From the NCBI RefSeq assembly GCF_003574315.2, contig NZ_AP025739.1, positions 3,844,001-3,908,000 on the forward strand: DNA of 64,000 nt, read 5' to 3'. Of this stretch, positions 54,134-62,555 are shown piece by piece. The DNA is from Capsulimonas corticalis. GTDB taxonomy: Bacteria; Armatimonadota; Armatimonadia; Armatimonadales; Capsulimonadaceae. The stretch's first letter is position 1; every line of letters begins with the position of its first letter. Position numbers and translations under genes: made by a program. Below the pieces are notes generated by a model. The model had not been told where the DNA came from. It made no database searches and was given only the letters and a program-made list of their open reading frames with translations.

Positions 54134-55927
54134 CTACAGTTCATCGGATTCTAACAGGTGAATCACTATAGACGCTGTGTTTCTCATAGCAACCTTCCGT
54201 AATATACCAATGGGTTCGACTGCGTCCAGTGCACCTTTATCGCAACTCGCATTATCCGATATGCCTCGGAAAAACAAGGTTCGTATTTTATCGGATTTTA
54301 GGCTATTCCTCGTCTCAACAGCCACATGCATACCAGCCGATTTCATTTCGACTACGCTATTACCTCTAGCAGCTAAAACAGGATGCCAGCTTTTTCCTGC
54401 TGCTACCGCATCGCTTGATGCAAACGCTACGCAATGCAATGTGACGATATCGTCATGATCAAGTACAGAATCCTTAATTTCGTCTGGTATTTTCTTAATG
54501 ATGTTATAAATGTTTCGGAAGTTGACCTGAATCTCGTTCCTCTTTTCTTCGAAAACACTTTGTATTATCTTGATAAGATCCTCATCCGCTGTGTAAAGCC
54601 TGAGCGGGCTTTCCCCAATATTGGTAATAGATGTGTCTTCAAGATAAGGATCTACTGTCTTGGCAACAGCGACATCACAAACCTTAATATCCTCACTTAG
54701 GCTACCACCCACGCCAATCAAAATCAGTAATTGCAGATTTGGACAAGTGTTCAAGAAAGTATTCGTAGCAAGGGCTGTTTGCACTAATCCCATATCTCCT
54801 ATGAATTGGCACGCGCACTGCTTTTTGCCCAATTCAAAAGAATATAGAAATCGGTCCTCATTAGAATCATAATGAGGGTTAAGAGAAACAGGTAACTGCT
54901 CCGAAAAATATCCAAATTCCTCTTCTAGAGGAACTAGTATCCCAACCTCCACCTTCTCTGGCTTAGAAAGATTGGCTAGCGATTCGCTTTTGAATTTCAA
55001 CATCCATGCCATGAAGTAGCATGCATTCTGGAAGGCGCATTTCTGCGAATGCTTTCGAATTGGCTGAATTTTTTCTCTCGTTTCATCGCAAAAATCGGCT
55101 GCTGCACGAATAACGATTGTCTTTATTTGATTGGTCGAGCGTCTCTGGTTGTGCATCCATATTGCTGCCATCATTCCTCCGCTCTCCATATCAAGCATAA
55201 GTAGTTTGCGGTCCCGTGCTTTCACCCAGCCTACAGCTGTAGCAGTTGTCGATAGGAGAGTAGCAGATGCGAGGTGTGGCGTATGAATTCCGATAGTGTC
55301 TTGTCTCATAAACTCAAGGATATTACTATCAAAGTTCTGGTCTCTTCTCACTCTTAGACAATTTTGTCGGAAGTCTTCGAATCCTTTAGGATCAAGATAC
55401 ATCATGTTTTGGGCAAGGCGAACGAATTCCAATGTGGGGCGGTACACCTCGCCAGAGAACTCAACTCGCTGGTCATTTCCTGTCTTTTGAGTTTCACTCT
55501 TTGGGTTATCTGATAATTTGGCTTTCTCCATATAACAGTCGATTTGTGATGCAATGCCAACGTCACCAATTTTGAACTCATCACCCTTCAGGGTGCCACA
55601 GAATCCGATTAAAATGATGCGATCTATCCGATAATTGCATTTGCCATCATTTGCCAGTGTCGAAAAATATTCTAGGATTAATTGAGTTGTAATGGCTGTG
55701 AAGTCTATACGCTTTGCCTGAATCAGAAACGCGAATGCTTGTCTATTTTCATAGCGCGTCCGGAACCTGCAAAACGGTATGTCCGGCAAATTTTTCCATG
55801 ATTCGATATGGATTTTATCGGCCGTCAGGATTTCATGGATACCTTCGTTCCAAAATGTCCATGCATGTGTTGGCAACAGGTAGATATCAATCTCTTCTTG
55901 TCCAGATGATTCGGTTTCAGTGGTCAC
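54134..55927 (-). CDS. Tandem nucleoside-phosphorylase/nucleosidase-fold protein (PNP_UDP superfamily)
   Basis: 597 residues from GTG 55927, fixed by GGAGGT 5 bp upstream. Two MTA/SAH-nucleosidase-like domains follow each other. The second (about 320-597) has VGILVPLEEEFGYF, IGVGGSLSEDIKVCDVAVA, VVEMKSAGMHVA and RGISDNASCDKG with the catalytic Asp. The first (about 10-305) has LIGFCGTLKGDEFKIGDVGIA, LMLDMESGGMMAA and VIRAAADFCDE, but no acidic EEE loop. Domain 2 has Lys where the family keeps a ribose-binding Glu after VEM. Stand-alone cytoplasmic enzymes of this fold hydrolyse nucleosides; related domains serve as ATP-degrading immune effectors. The low GC content, the protease neighbour and the tRNA/IS borders point to an acquired conflict gene (inference). 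Confidence 0.82.
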   Translation of the reverse strand: MTTETESSGQEEIDIYLLPTHAWTFWNEGIHEILTADKIHIESWKNLPDIPFCRFRTRYENRQAFAFLIQAKRIDFTAITTQLILEYFSTLANDGKCNYRIDRIILIGFCGTLKGDEFKIGDVGIASQIDCYMEKAKLSDNPKSETQKTGNDQRVEFSGEVYRPTLEFVRLAQNMMYLDPKGFEDFRQNCLRVRRDQNFDSNILEFMRQDTIGIHTPHLASATLLSTTATAVGWVKARDRKLLMLDMESGGMMAAIWMHNQRRSTNQIKTIVIRAAADFCDETREKIQPIRKHSQKCAFQNACYFMAWMLKFKSESLANLSKPEKVEVGILVPLEEEFGYFSEQLPVSLNPHYDSNEDRFLYSFELGKKQCACQFIGDMGLVQTALATNTFLNTCPNLQLLILIGVGGSLSEDIKVCDVAVAKTVDPYLEDTSITNIGESPLRLYTADEDLIKIIQSVFEEKRNEIQVNFRNIYNIIKKIPDEIKDSVLDHDDIVTLHCVAFASSDAVAAGKSWHPVLAARGNSVVEMKSAGMHVAVETRNSLKSDKIRTLFFRGISDNASCDKGALDAVEPIGILRKVAMRNTASIVIHLLESDEL

Positions 55928-56100
55928 AATACACCTCCGTCGAGTAGTCAGCTTTGATTGAATGAAGATCACGAATTATAGGAAAACCTGCTGATTTGTA
56001 CTATGCTGCAGAATGGATTTCCTCTGCTTAAGACTACCCGGCCAATGCCGCCTTTGAATTACTTCTATCTTGCGGGCGCTTACATGGAAGAAAGTACTAA

Positions 56101-56144
56101 AAAAAGCCATCCTACAGATAGAAACATCTGTAGGATGGCTTTTT
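56101..56144 (-). terminator. Terminator after the initiator tRNA gene
   Basis: GCCATCCTACAGAT (56106-56119) pairs with ATCTGTAGGATGGC (56126-56139), followed on the minus strand by a T-run, 7 bp beyond the tRNA 3' end. Confidence 0.9.
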
Positions 56145-56150
56145 ATTGTG

Positions 56151-56227
<77 letters not shown>

Positions 56228-56473
56228 TCATTTGCGTTTACAAGGAATAGTATACCTCGGGGTGGAGGCAAAGTCAACCCTGGCGGATGGAAAATATTGA
56301 TGTCGCCTGGCAAGCGTGTGATGCGGGAGCGGGGTGAGGTTCACCTGGGAGGTGGGGATTTGGGGTGGGAGGCGACTGGAATTTGGGGTTTTGATTGTCT
56401 CAGATTTGTTTCTTTTGGGTTTTTGGGAAGGAGGGTAAGAGAGGAGAATTGGGGGCGATTTGCGGTTCAGCCC

Positions 56474-56502
56474 TTGACAAGAGTCCAGCCTTCCGATACA
56501 AT
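56474..56502 (+). promoter_or_regulatory. Promoter of the queA operon
   Basis: TTGACA (56474-56479), 17 bp, TACAAT (56497-56502). Transcription would start near 56509, only a few bases before the TTG at 56513. This rules out the long upstream open frame as part of the protein. Confidence 0.7.
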
Positions 56503-56512
56503 ACTTACTCAC

Positions 56513-57580
56513 TTGAACCCAGCAATCACAACAGATTTGGATGAGCCTCTGCGGCTCTCGGATTTCGATTACACCCTGCCTCCGGAACGTATCGCCCAGT
56601 CTCCTTTGCCCGAGCGTGACAGCTCGCGGCTGCTTGTGCTGGACAGGAAGACGGGCGCTATTCAGCATCGCGTCTTTACGGATTTGCTGGAGTATTTTCG
56701 ACCGGGAGACGTGCTGGTCATCAATGATACGCGCGTGACGGCGCAGCGGCTGTTCGGCGCGCGGCTTGGGAAGCCGGGCGAGCGGGTGGAGGCGTTTTTG
56801 ACGCACCGCGTGGCCGATGGACTCTGGCGCGGTCTGGTGCGGCCGGGGAAGAAATTGCAGCCGGGCGTAGTGGTGGAGTTTGGCGATGGGCTGAGCGCGG
56901 AGATACTGGATCGGACCGATGAGCGCGGCGGCCGGCTGATGCGGTTTTCGACGGCGGATGGCGGCAATGTCGAGGCGGCGATTGAGGCGCACGGCGCCGC
57001 GCCGTTGCCTCCTTATATTACGCGCGTGCTGCCGCCGGAGGAGCGCGGTCGGTATCAGACGGTGTATGCGGACGAAGGCGGGTCGGCGGCGGCGCCGACG
57101 GCGGGGCTGCACTTTACGCAGGATTTGCTGGGCCGGGTGCGGGAGCACGGCGTCGAGATCGCGCATGTGACGCTGCATGTGGGGCTGGGGACGTTCCGGC
57201 CCATCGAATCCGAGCACATCGCCGATCACACGATGCACGCCGAGCGGATCCACCTGTCGCCGGAAGCGGCGGAGACGATCAATGGGGCGGCCGGACGAGT
57301 GATCGCGGTCGGCACGACGTCGGCGCGGACTTTGGAGTCGGCGGCGGTGGGGCCGGGGCGCGTCGAGGCGGTGGATAAAGAGACGTCGCTGTACTGCACG
57401 CCGGGGTATCAATTTCAAATCGTCGACGCATTGATCACGAACTTCCATATGCCGCGCAGCACGCTCCTGGTGCTCGTGAGCGCCCTCGCCGGACGTGAGA
57501 AGATCTTCGCCGCGTACCAGGAAGCCCTGGCGCGGGAATATCGATTTTTGTCCTTCGGCGACGCGATGTTTATTCAATAG
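56513..57580 (+). CDS. queA: S-adenosylmethionine:tRNA ribosyltransferase-isomerase
   Basis: 355 residues from TTG 56513; TTG 56537 is an alternative. Family proteins begin at LRLSDFDYTLPPERIAQ, close to these starts, and the promoter excludes the GTG-rich extension upstream. QueA transfers and isomerises the ribosyl group of SAM onto preQ1-tRNA, giving epoxyqueuosine in the anticodon wobble base. Landmarks are PLPERDSSRLLVLDR, VLVINDTRV, PLPPYITR, and the conserved AAPTAGLHFT. It heads a likely operon with the MerR-like gene (25 bp gap) and the GT4 gene. Confidence 0.95.
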   Translation: MNPAITTDLDEPLRLSDFDYTLPPERIAQSPLPERDSSRLLVLDRKTGAIQHRVFTDLLEYFRPGDVLVINDTRVTAQRLFGARLGKPGERVEAFLTHRVADGLWRGLVRPGKKLQPGVVVEFGDGLSAEILDRTDERGGRLMRFSTADGGNVEAAIEAHGAAPLPPYITRVLPPEERGRYQTVYADEGGSAAAPTAGLHFTQDLLGRVREHGVEIAHVTLHVGLGTFRPIESEHIADHTMHAERIHLSPEAAETINGAAGRVIAVGTTSARTLESAAVGPGRVEAVDKETSLYCTPGYQFQIVDALITNFHMPRSTLLVLVSALAGREKIFAAYQEALAREYRFLSFGDAMFIQ

Positions 57581-57605
57581 AGTTTTTTAAAGGAGAACGG
57601 TAACA

Positions 57606-58064
57606 TTGCCGGACTTGCAGGATTGGCATAAACGGATTGAGCTTGAGGCTCAGGCGACGGAACGTTCGCTCGCGAATTTGCGCCATGCGCCTGAGACCGA
57701 GGAACGCCGGGGCGGTTCGCCGGCGACGATTGTCGCAGAGCATGCGAGCCGGGTCGCAGTGGCGAAGGCCGCCGCGCCGGTCGCGGAGCGGGAAACGGCC
57801 GCCGGCGTCAATCGGCGCGCGCGCGGACCGCGTAAGGAAGAGACGCGGGAGGAGCTCCTATCGCGCCTGCTGGACCCAACTCTGACGCTGGAGGAGACGG
57901 CGCGCATGCTGGAGGTCTGTCCGACCACGGTTCGCCGCTACACGAATCGGGGTATACTCCCGCACGAGCGGTCGCAGGGCAACCAGCGCCGATTCAAACT
58001 CTCGAGCGTGCTTGCCTTTATGGAATCACAGGCGCGGGTCGGCCCCAAAGCCGGCGAGGAATGA
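57606..58064 (+). CDS. Small MerR/excisionase-like helix-turn-helix protein
   Basis: 152 residues from TTG 57606, with AAAGGAG 9 bp upstream. The N-terminal 80 residues are charged and Ala/Arg-rich, probably helical or disordered. Residues about 93-140 form a winged-helix DNA-binding domain (LTLEETARMLEVCPTTVRRY, then RGILPHERSQGNQRRF and LSSVLAFMES). No sensor domain is present, so it may be a DNA-binding adaptor. It sits between queA and the GT4 gene with gaps of 25 and 10 bp, so probably in one transcript. Confidence 0.8.
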   Translation: MPDLQDWHKRIELEAQATERSLANLRHAPETEERRGGSPATIVAEHASRVAVAKAAAPVAERETAAGVNRRARGPRKEETREELLSRLLDPTLTLEETARMLEVCPTTVRRYTNRGILPHERSQGNQRRFKLSSVLAFMESQARVGPKAGEE

Positions 58065-58074
58065 CGAAATCTCT

Positions 58075-59268
58075 ATGCGTGTCGGCATCTTTTCGGAAAG
58101 CTACCAGCCGCTGATCAATGGCGTGACGACCTCGGTCAACACCCTTGTCGCGGAACTGGAGCGCGCCGGCCACTCCGTCTTTATTTTCACTTCCCGATTT
58201 CCGAACTACACCGATGAGCGGCCCGGCGTCTTTCGATTTCCGTCCATCAACTCGATGGTCGAGCCGGATTACGTCCTGCCCATCCCGATCTCGCCGCACA
58301 TCCAGTCCAGCATCGCCCGTTTGAAGCTGGACATCGTGCATTCACAATCGCCGTTCTTCCTCGGCGTGGTGGCGCGCCAGGTGGCCCGGCGATACGGCAT
58401 TCCGCACGTCTCCACCAACCATACGCTCTACTCCGAGTACACGCACTATGTGCCCATCGCCCCCAAGGCGTGGACCGGCGCCGTGCTGTCGCGCTGGATG
58501 CGGGGATTTTATAACTCCTGCGACCAGGTCATCGCGCCCTCGGAGATGACCAAGCGCGTCCTGCTGGATGAGTACAAAGTCGAGCGGCCCATCACGGTCG
58601 TCCCCACGGGGATTCCGGAGCCGCCTTACGTACTGGCGTCGGAAGAAGAAACCCGGCGCAGTCTCGGCATTCCCGCCGACGCGCGCGTGCTCCTTTATGT
58701 GGGACGCCTCGCCCCCGAGAAGAATCTGCCGGTGCTCATCGACGCCTTTGCGAGGATCGCCGCGCGCGAGCCCAAAGCCGTGCTCGTCCTCGCCGGCTCG
58801 GGCAAGAGCGCCGAATCCCTGCGCGCCCATATCCACACCCTCGGCCTCTCGGACCGCGCCGTTTTCACGGGCTTTCTCGGCCGCACCAAACTGGACCCTC
58901 TGTACTTGCTCTCCGAAGTCTTCGTGTTCCCCTCGAAGACCGAAACCCAGGGTCTCGCCATCGGCGAAGCCCTCGCCGCCGGAACCCCCTGCGTGATCGT
59001 CAACGCCGGCGGCGCCCCGGAATCGATCCACGACGGCGAAGATGGCTTCTTAGTGGAAGACGATCCCCAGGAGATGGCCGACCGCGTGCTCTCCCTCCTC
59101 GACAACGACCTGCTCCGCAAGCAGATGTCCGAACGAGGACGCTACAACGCCCGCGCCCTGCGCCCCGAGCGCGTCGCCCAGCGGGTGATCCAGGTCTATG
59201 AAAATTTACTGGGGAAGCCTTCGGCGCCGACGGAAGAAGGGGAGAATCGGGAGGGGGAAGGGCGGTAG
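58075..59268 (+). CDS. GT4-family glycosyltransferase
   Basis: 397 residues from ATG 58075, where the GT-B N-terminal strand begins (MRVGIFSESYQPLINGV). It transfers sugar from a nucleotide donor with retention of configuration. Landmarks are HSQSPFFLGVVARQVAR, TVVPTGIPEP, LLYVGRLAPEKNLPVLI, and the donor-site E-x7-E in SKTETQGLAIGEALAAG. The closest look is to diacylglycerol glucosyltransferases and phosphatidylinositol mannosyltransferase-type enzymes, so membrane glycolipid synthesis is likely (inference). The C-terminal tail after LGKPS is short, acidic and probably disordered. Confidence 0.93.
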   Translation: MRVGIFSESYQPLINGVTTSVNTLVAELERAGHSVFIFTSRFPNYTDERPGVFRFPSINSMVEPDYVLPIPISPHIQSSIARLKLDIVHSQSPFFLGVVARQVARRYGIPHVSTNHTLYSEYTHYVPIAPKAWTGAVLSRWMRGFYNSCDQVIAPSEMTKRVLLDEYKVERPITVVPTGIPEPPYVLASEEETRRSLGIPADARVLLYVGRLAPEKNLPVLIDAFARIAAREPKAVLVLAGSGKSAESLRAHIHTLGLSDRAVFTGFLGRTKLDPLYLLSEVFVFPSKTETQGLAIGEALAAGTPCVIVNAGGAPESIHDGEDGFLVEDDPQEMADRVLSLLDNDLLRKQMSERGRYNARALRPERVAQRVIQVYENLLGKPSAPTEEGENREGEGR

Positions 59269-59289
59269 GAGCGCAAGTCCCGACTCCAG

Positions 59290-59335
59290 TCCCTATTCCC
59301 CCGCGTTCATCCCTATTCCCCCGGCGCTTTAGCGC
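59290..59335. repeat. Dispersed intergenic repeat, left copy
   Basis: Two versions of TCCCTATTCCCCCG and one CGCTTTAGCGCG lie between the GT4 gene and the IS3 element. The same words occur in inverse orientation at 60890-60917, on the other side of the IS3 element. Confidence 0.55.
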
Positions 59336-59369
59336 GCTTTGGACTTGCTCGGGTTTTGTAGACACTTCG

Positions 59370-60305
59370 TTAAGCGGCTCTTGCGAGCTGTTGCTGTTGC
59401 TCAAAATGGCGCTGTTCAAATTGAGCGGGGCTGATATAACCAAGCGTCGAATGTCGACGCTTGCGGTTATACCAGACTTCAATATACTCGAACACACAAG
59501 CTTTCGCTTCCTCCCGAGTACGAAATACCTGCCGAGTACGAAATACCTGCATTCGAGATACTTGCGCAGGCAGCATCTCGGTCTTCAACGTCGAGAAAAA
59601 ACTCTCCGCCACGGCATTGTCCCAGCAGTTGCCCTTACGGCTCATGCTGGCCACCATGCCGTGGCAATTCAGTTTGTCTTGGTAAACGAGGCCGGCGTAT
59701 TGCCCACCTCGATCGCTATGGTAAACAAGCCCCGCCTGCGGACAGCACCGCTGGATTGCCATTTCGAGAGCGTCACAGACCAAGCGGGTTTCCATCGTCG
59801 CCTGCATCGACCAGCCGACCACACGGCGGCTGAACAAGTCCAGGACGACCGCCAAATACAGCCAGCCTTCACGCGTCCACAGATACGTGATGTCGCCCAC
59901 CCAGCATTGATTGGGAGACGCCACCGTGAACTGTCGATCCAGCACATTGGGAGCGATGGGCAACGCATGATCCGATTGGGTTGTCACTCGGAAACGTCGT
60001 CTCTTCTTCGCCACAATCTGATGGGACTGCATCAAGCGCGCCACTCGATGGCGACCACAAGCAATCCCTTGCTCTCGCAGCTCTAAATGGATGCGTGGGC
60101 TGCCATAGCTTCTGTCGTAGCTTTGCTGGTGTACTTTCTGGATCTGGTCCACCAACGCCAAGTCTCGCTCTTGTTTTTCATGGCGACGCACGGCGCGTTT
60201 CTCAGAGCGCCATGCGTAATAGCTTCTGGTTTTGAGCTCCATGACCTCACAGAGCATCTGCACGGAAAATCGTCCCGCATAGTCTTGAATGAATCGGTAT
60301 CTCAC
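59370..60305 (-). CDS. IS3-family transposase OrfB (integrase catalytic domain)
   Basis: 311 residues from GTG 60305, overlapping the OrfA stop. It has the HTH_21-type N-terminal part (YYAWRSEKRAVRRHEKQERD) and the rve core: VGDITYLWTREGWLYLAVVLD, VYHSDRGGQYAG, and WDNAVAESFFSTLKTE give the DDE triad. The frame is open without stops back through the A7 run in OrfA, so it is normally expressed as an OrfAB fusion by -1 slippage. A short in-frame repeat QVFRTRQVFRTR occurs near residue 260. Confidence 0.92.
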   Translation of the reverse strand: MRYRFIQDYAGRFSVQMLCEVMELKTRSYYAWRSEKRAVRRHEKQERDLALVDQIQKVHQQSYDRSYGSPRIHLELREQGIACGRHRVARLMQSHQIVAKKRRRFRVTTQSDHALPIAPNVLDRQFTVASPNQCWVGDITYLWTREGWLYLAVVLDLFSRRVVGWSMQATMETRLVCDALEMAIQRCCPQAGLVYHSDRGGQYAGLVYQDKLNCHGMVASMSRKGNCWDNAVAESFFSTLKTEMLPAQVSRMQVFRTRQVFRTREEAKACVFEYIEVWYNRKRRHSTLGYISPAQFEQRHFEQQQQLARAA

Positions 60306-60586
60306 TGCGGGCGGTTCGTGAAGATACCGACCGCTTTTTTTAGGATTTCATTCTCCTCTTTGAGGCGGGCGTTTTCGCGTTTGAGCTGTGCGAGTTCGGG
60401 ATCGGAGGGATTACCTTTGCCGGGGAAAGGATTCTCAGGCTGGACCTCCAAGCTCTTCTTCCATTTGGCGATCAAGCTTTCGGCAATTCCCAAATCGCGT
60501 GCTGCGCCGCTGAGATTGCCCTTCTCCTCGGCCAGGCGGATCGCCTCGCGTTTGAACTCTTCGGTGTAAGATTTACGGTTCGTCAT
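60302..60586 (-). CDS. IS3-family transposase OrfA (helix-turn-helix protein)
   Basis: 94 residues from ATG 60586. It has the HTH_8-type DNA-binding pattern (YTEEFKREAIRLAEEKGNLSGAARDLGI) and a leucine-zipper-like end (LAQLKRENARLKEENEILKKA). A run of seven As on the coding strand (60335-60341) in CTA AAA AAA GCG is the probable -1 slippage site producing OrfAB. Confidence 0.92.
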   Translation of the reverse strand: MTNRKSYTEEFKREAIRLAEEKGNLSGAARDLGIAESLIAKWKKSLEVQPENPFPGKGNPSDPELAQLKRENARLKEENEILKKAVGIFTNRPQ

Positions 60587-60916
60587 AAAACTCCTCGCGC
60601 CATCAAGCATTCATTAAGATGGCTTCCTAATGTTAAGATTAGGCTTTTCGAGGTGTCTATCCTACCAGGGCAAGTTCACTTTCCCCCTTTTTCCCAGCAA
60701 GCCGCTTCGCGGGGGAAAAGGGGAGCCAATAATTATTGTCCATTCACTCGTCACATGACCGTGAGGAGTTGATATTGCGAACGCCATAACACTCTTCACA
60801 TATTCTTGCTACTTGTCGAGCGAGAATGGCTGTCAATGAGTGGCTCCCCTTTTCCCCTGCGAAGCAGCTTGTTGGGAAAAAGGGGGAAACGCGCTAAAGC
60901 GCGGGGGAATAGGGAC
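60587..60916. other. Region between the IS3 transposase and rpoN
   Basis: 330 bp with no gene. It includes the right end of the IS3 element, the 49-bp inverted repeat pair (60680-60728 and 60841-60889) and the inverted copy of the dispersed repeat (60890-60917). Confidence 0.6.
60680..60889. repeat. Large 49-bp inverted repeat pair downstream of rpoN
   Basis: 60680-60728 and 60841-60889 are inverted copies matching at 46 of 49 positions, separated by 112 bp of AT-richer sequence. It may be a degenerate non-autonomous element, a hairpin-forming 3' region of rpoN mRNA, or a repeat family into which the IS3 element inserted nearby. Confidence 0.8.
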
Positions 60917-62482
60917 TCACCGCTTCTTTCGCAGATACGACGCCGGGATGCGCAGTTCGTCCCGGTACTTGACCACCGTCCGGCGCGCCACCGAAAGTCC
61001 TCGGCGCGTCAGTTCATCCACAATCGCCTGATCGCTCAGCGGCGCGGTGGGGTTCTCCTCCGCGATCAATTGCGCGATGGCTTCCTTTGCCGTGGGCGGC
61101 GTTCCAAAGAAGATATCGAATGAGACGACTTCCTGCGAGGGGAGCTGGACGAATTTGTGCAGCAGGGCGCGGCTGATGGTCGACTCGTGCATGCCGAGCT
61201 CCTGGGCGATCTGCGTGCGCGTGAGCGGGCGCAGGAACGATTTGTTGCCGGTCTCTAAGAACCCCTGCTGATGTTCGACCAGCGTGATGGCGATGCGCTG
61301 GATCGTGCGCTTGCGTCGCTGGAGGTTCTTGATGAAGAGATTGGCGCGTTCGACGTACGCGACGACGTGCTTTTCGTGCTCGGGGGTGAGCGGCGCGGCG
61401 GCTTTGACGCCGGGCGCCGGCTTGCGTCCGCTGCGGATCTCTTCATACAATCCATTGTAATGGGGATTGATGTGCAGGCTGAGATTGTCCAGGCCGTTGA
61501 TCTCCACTTTGAATCCGATCGCGCCGCGGACGATGATCACATCCGGGCGAACCGGCATGCTCTCGCCGTCGGGACGGTGGTCCCAGGGCTGGCGAAACTG
61601 GGCGGCGGGGTGGGGGGAGAGTTTTTGCCGGATGAACTCCAGCGCGCCCTCGATCTGGGCCGTGCTGGAATCGGTGCGGCGGGCGAGCTGCGGGAAGCGG
61701 CGCTGGGTGAGCAGCTCCCAGTGGTCGCGGACGACGATTTCGGCGAGGGGGTTGAGGTTCTCGTCCTCGTCTTCGTCTCGCAGATGCTGCATTTGCAGAA
61801 GAAGGCACTCGCGCAGGTTGCGTCCGCCGATGCCGGGCGGGTCGCACGCCTGAAGCTTGGCGACGCCCGCTTCGATCTCGCGCTCGGTCGTGTGCAAGAC
61901 GGCGCAGGCTTCATCGATGTTGAGCTGAAGGTAACCCCGGTCGTCGAGGCTATCGACCAGGAACTCCAGAATCTGCGCTTCCGCGCTCGATTTGGCCGAG
62001 GCCCTCAAATGGGAGAGAAGCTGGTCGCGCAGCGAGGACGGAGCCTGGGCGAGCATAATCGGATCGAAGTCCGATGATGCGCCGTTCTGGCTTTCCGCGC
62101 CGCTGGTCGTTTTGGCGAGCATGATCTCACGGTTCAGAGACCCATCGTCTCCGCCGTCGTCGCTGCCGCCCATCATGAAGGTGAACTGTTCGGTCGGCTC
62201 CGAATCGCTCTGCGTCTCTCGCGAGGGACCGTCGAGCGTATGGTTGGAGCGGCTGTAGGGGCAGTTGGCGCACTGACCGCCGCCAGGACAAAGGGCGCAG
62301 CCGCCCGCGCTCTCCAGAAGGCTGTCTGAACCTTCAAGGGCCGGATTTTCCTGCTGCTCCTTCTCAATAAGCTGCATCAGCTCCGTGTTGGTGCACTGGA
62401 GCATGGCGTTCGCATGAATAAGGTGCGGCCCAATTTTCTGGACCTGCGCTTGCCGCTGCGAATTGTCCTGGCGTAGTTGCAA
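60917..62482 (-). CDS. rpoN: RNA polymerase sigma-54 factor
   Basis: 521 residues from TTG 62482. Sigma-54 directs RNA polymerase to -24/-12 promoters and requires AAA+ activators. Region I is the Gln/Leu-rich N-terminus (about 1-50). The core-binding domain spans about 145-340 (LRDQLLSHLRA, LEFLVDSLDDRGYLQ, DPPGIGGRNLRECLLLQ). The DNA-binding part has the helix-turn-helix LTRTQIAQELGMHESTISRAL and the RpoN box ARRTVVKYRDELRIPAS near the C-terminus. Odd feature: residues 61-75 (GCALCPGGGQCANCP) insert a four-cysteine cluster between region I and the core, possibly a metal or redox site. Confidence 0.95.
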   Translation of the reverse strand: MQLRQDNSQRQAQVQKIGPHLIHANAMLQCTNTELMQLIEKEQQENPALEGSDSLLESAGGCALCPGGGQCANCPYSRSNHTLDGPSRETQSDSEPTEQFTFMMGGSDDGGDDGSLNREIMLAKTTSGAESQNGASSDFDPIMLAQAPSSLRDQLLSHLRASAKSSAEAQILEFLVDSLDDRGYLQLNIDEACAVLHTTEREIEAGVAKLQACDPPGIGGRNLRECLLLQMQHLRDEDEDENLNPLAEIVVRDHWELLTQRRFPQLARRTDSSTAQIEGALEFIRQKLSPHPAAQFRQPWDHRPDGESMPVRPDVIIVRGAIGFKVEINGLDNLSLHINPHYNGLYEEIRSGRKPAPGVKAAAPLTPEHEKHVVAYVERANLFIKNLQRRKRTIQRIAITLVEHQQGFLETGNKSFLRPLTRTQIAQELGMHESTISRALLHKFVQLPSQEVVSFDIFFGTPPTAKEAIAQLIAEENPTAPLSDQAIVDELTRRGLSVARRTVVKYRDELRIPASYLRKKR

Positions 62483-62555
62483 TCTTCAGGCGCCTTGTAC
62501 ATCTCGACTCGGTGACTGCCTGCGGTGGACCGATCGGCGAATCGAACCGGTCGTA

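Larger units (their letters stand above)
59357..60660 (-). mobile_element. IS3-family insertion sequence
   Basis: About 1.3 kb with imperfect ends: TAGACACTTCG at 59359-59369 and its counterpart CGAGGTGTCTA at 60649-60659 (10 of 11 bases pair). It encodes OrfA and OrfB in the -1 relationship typical of IS3. The OrfB stop directly abuts the end repeat. The target duplication could not be defined with confidence. Confidence 0.88.
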
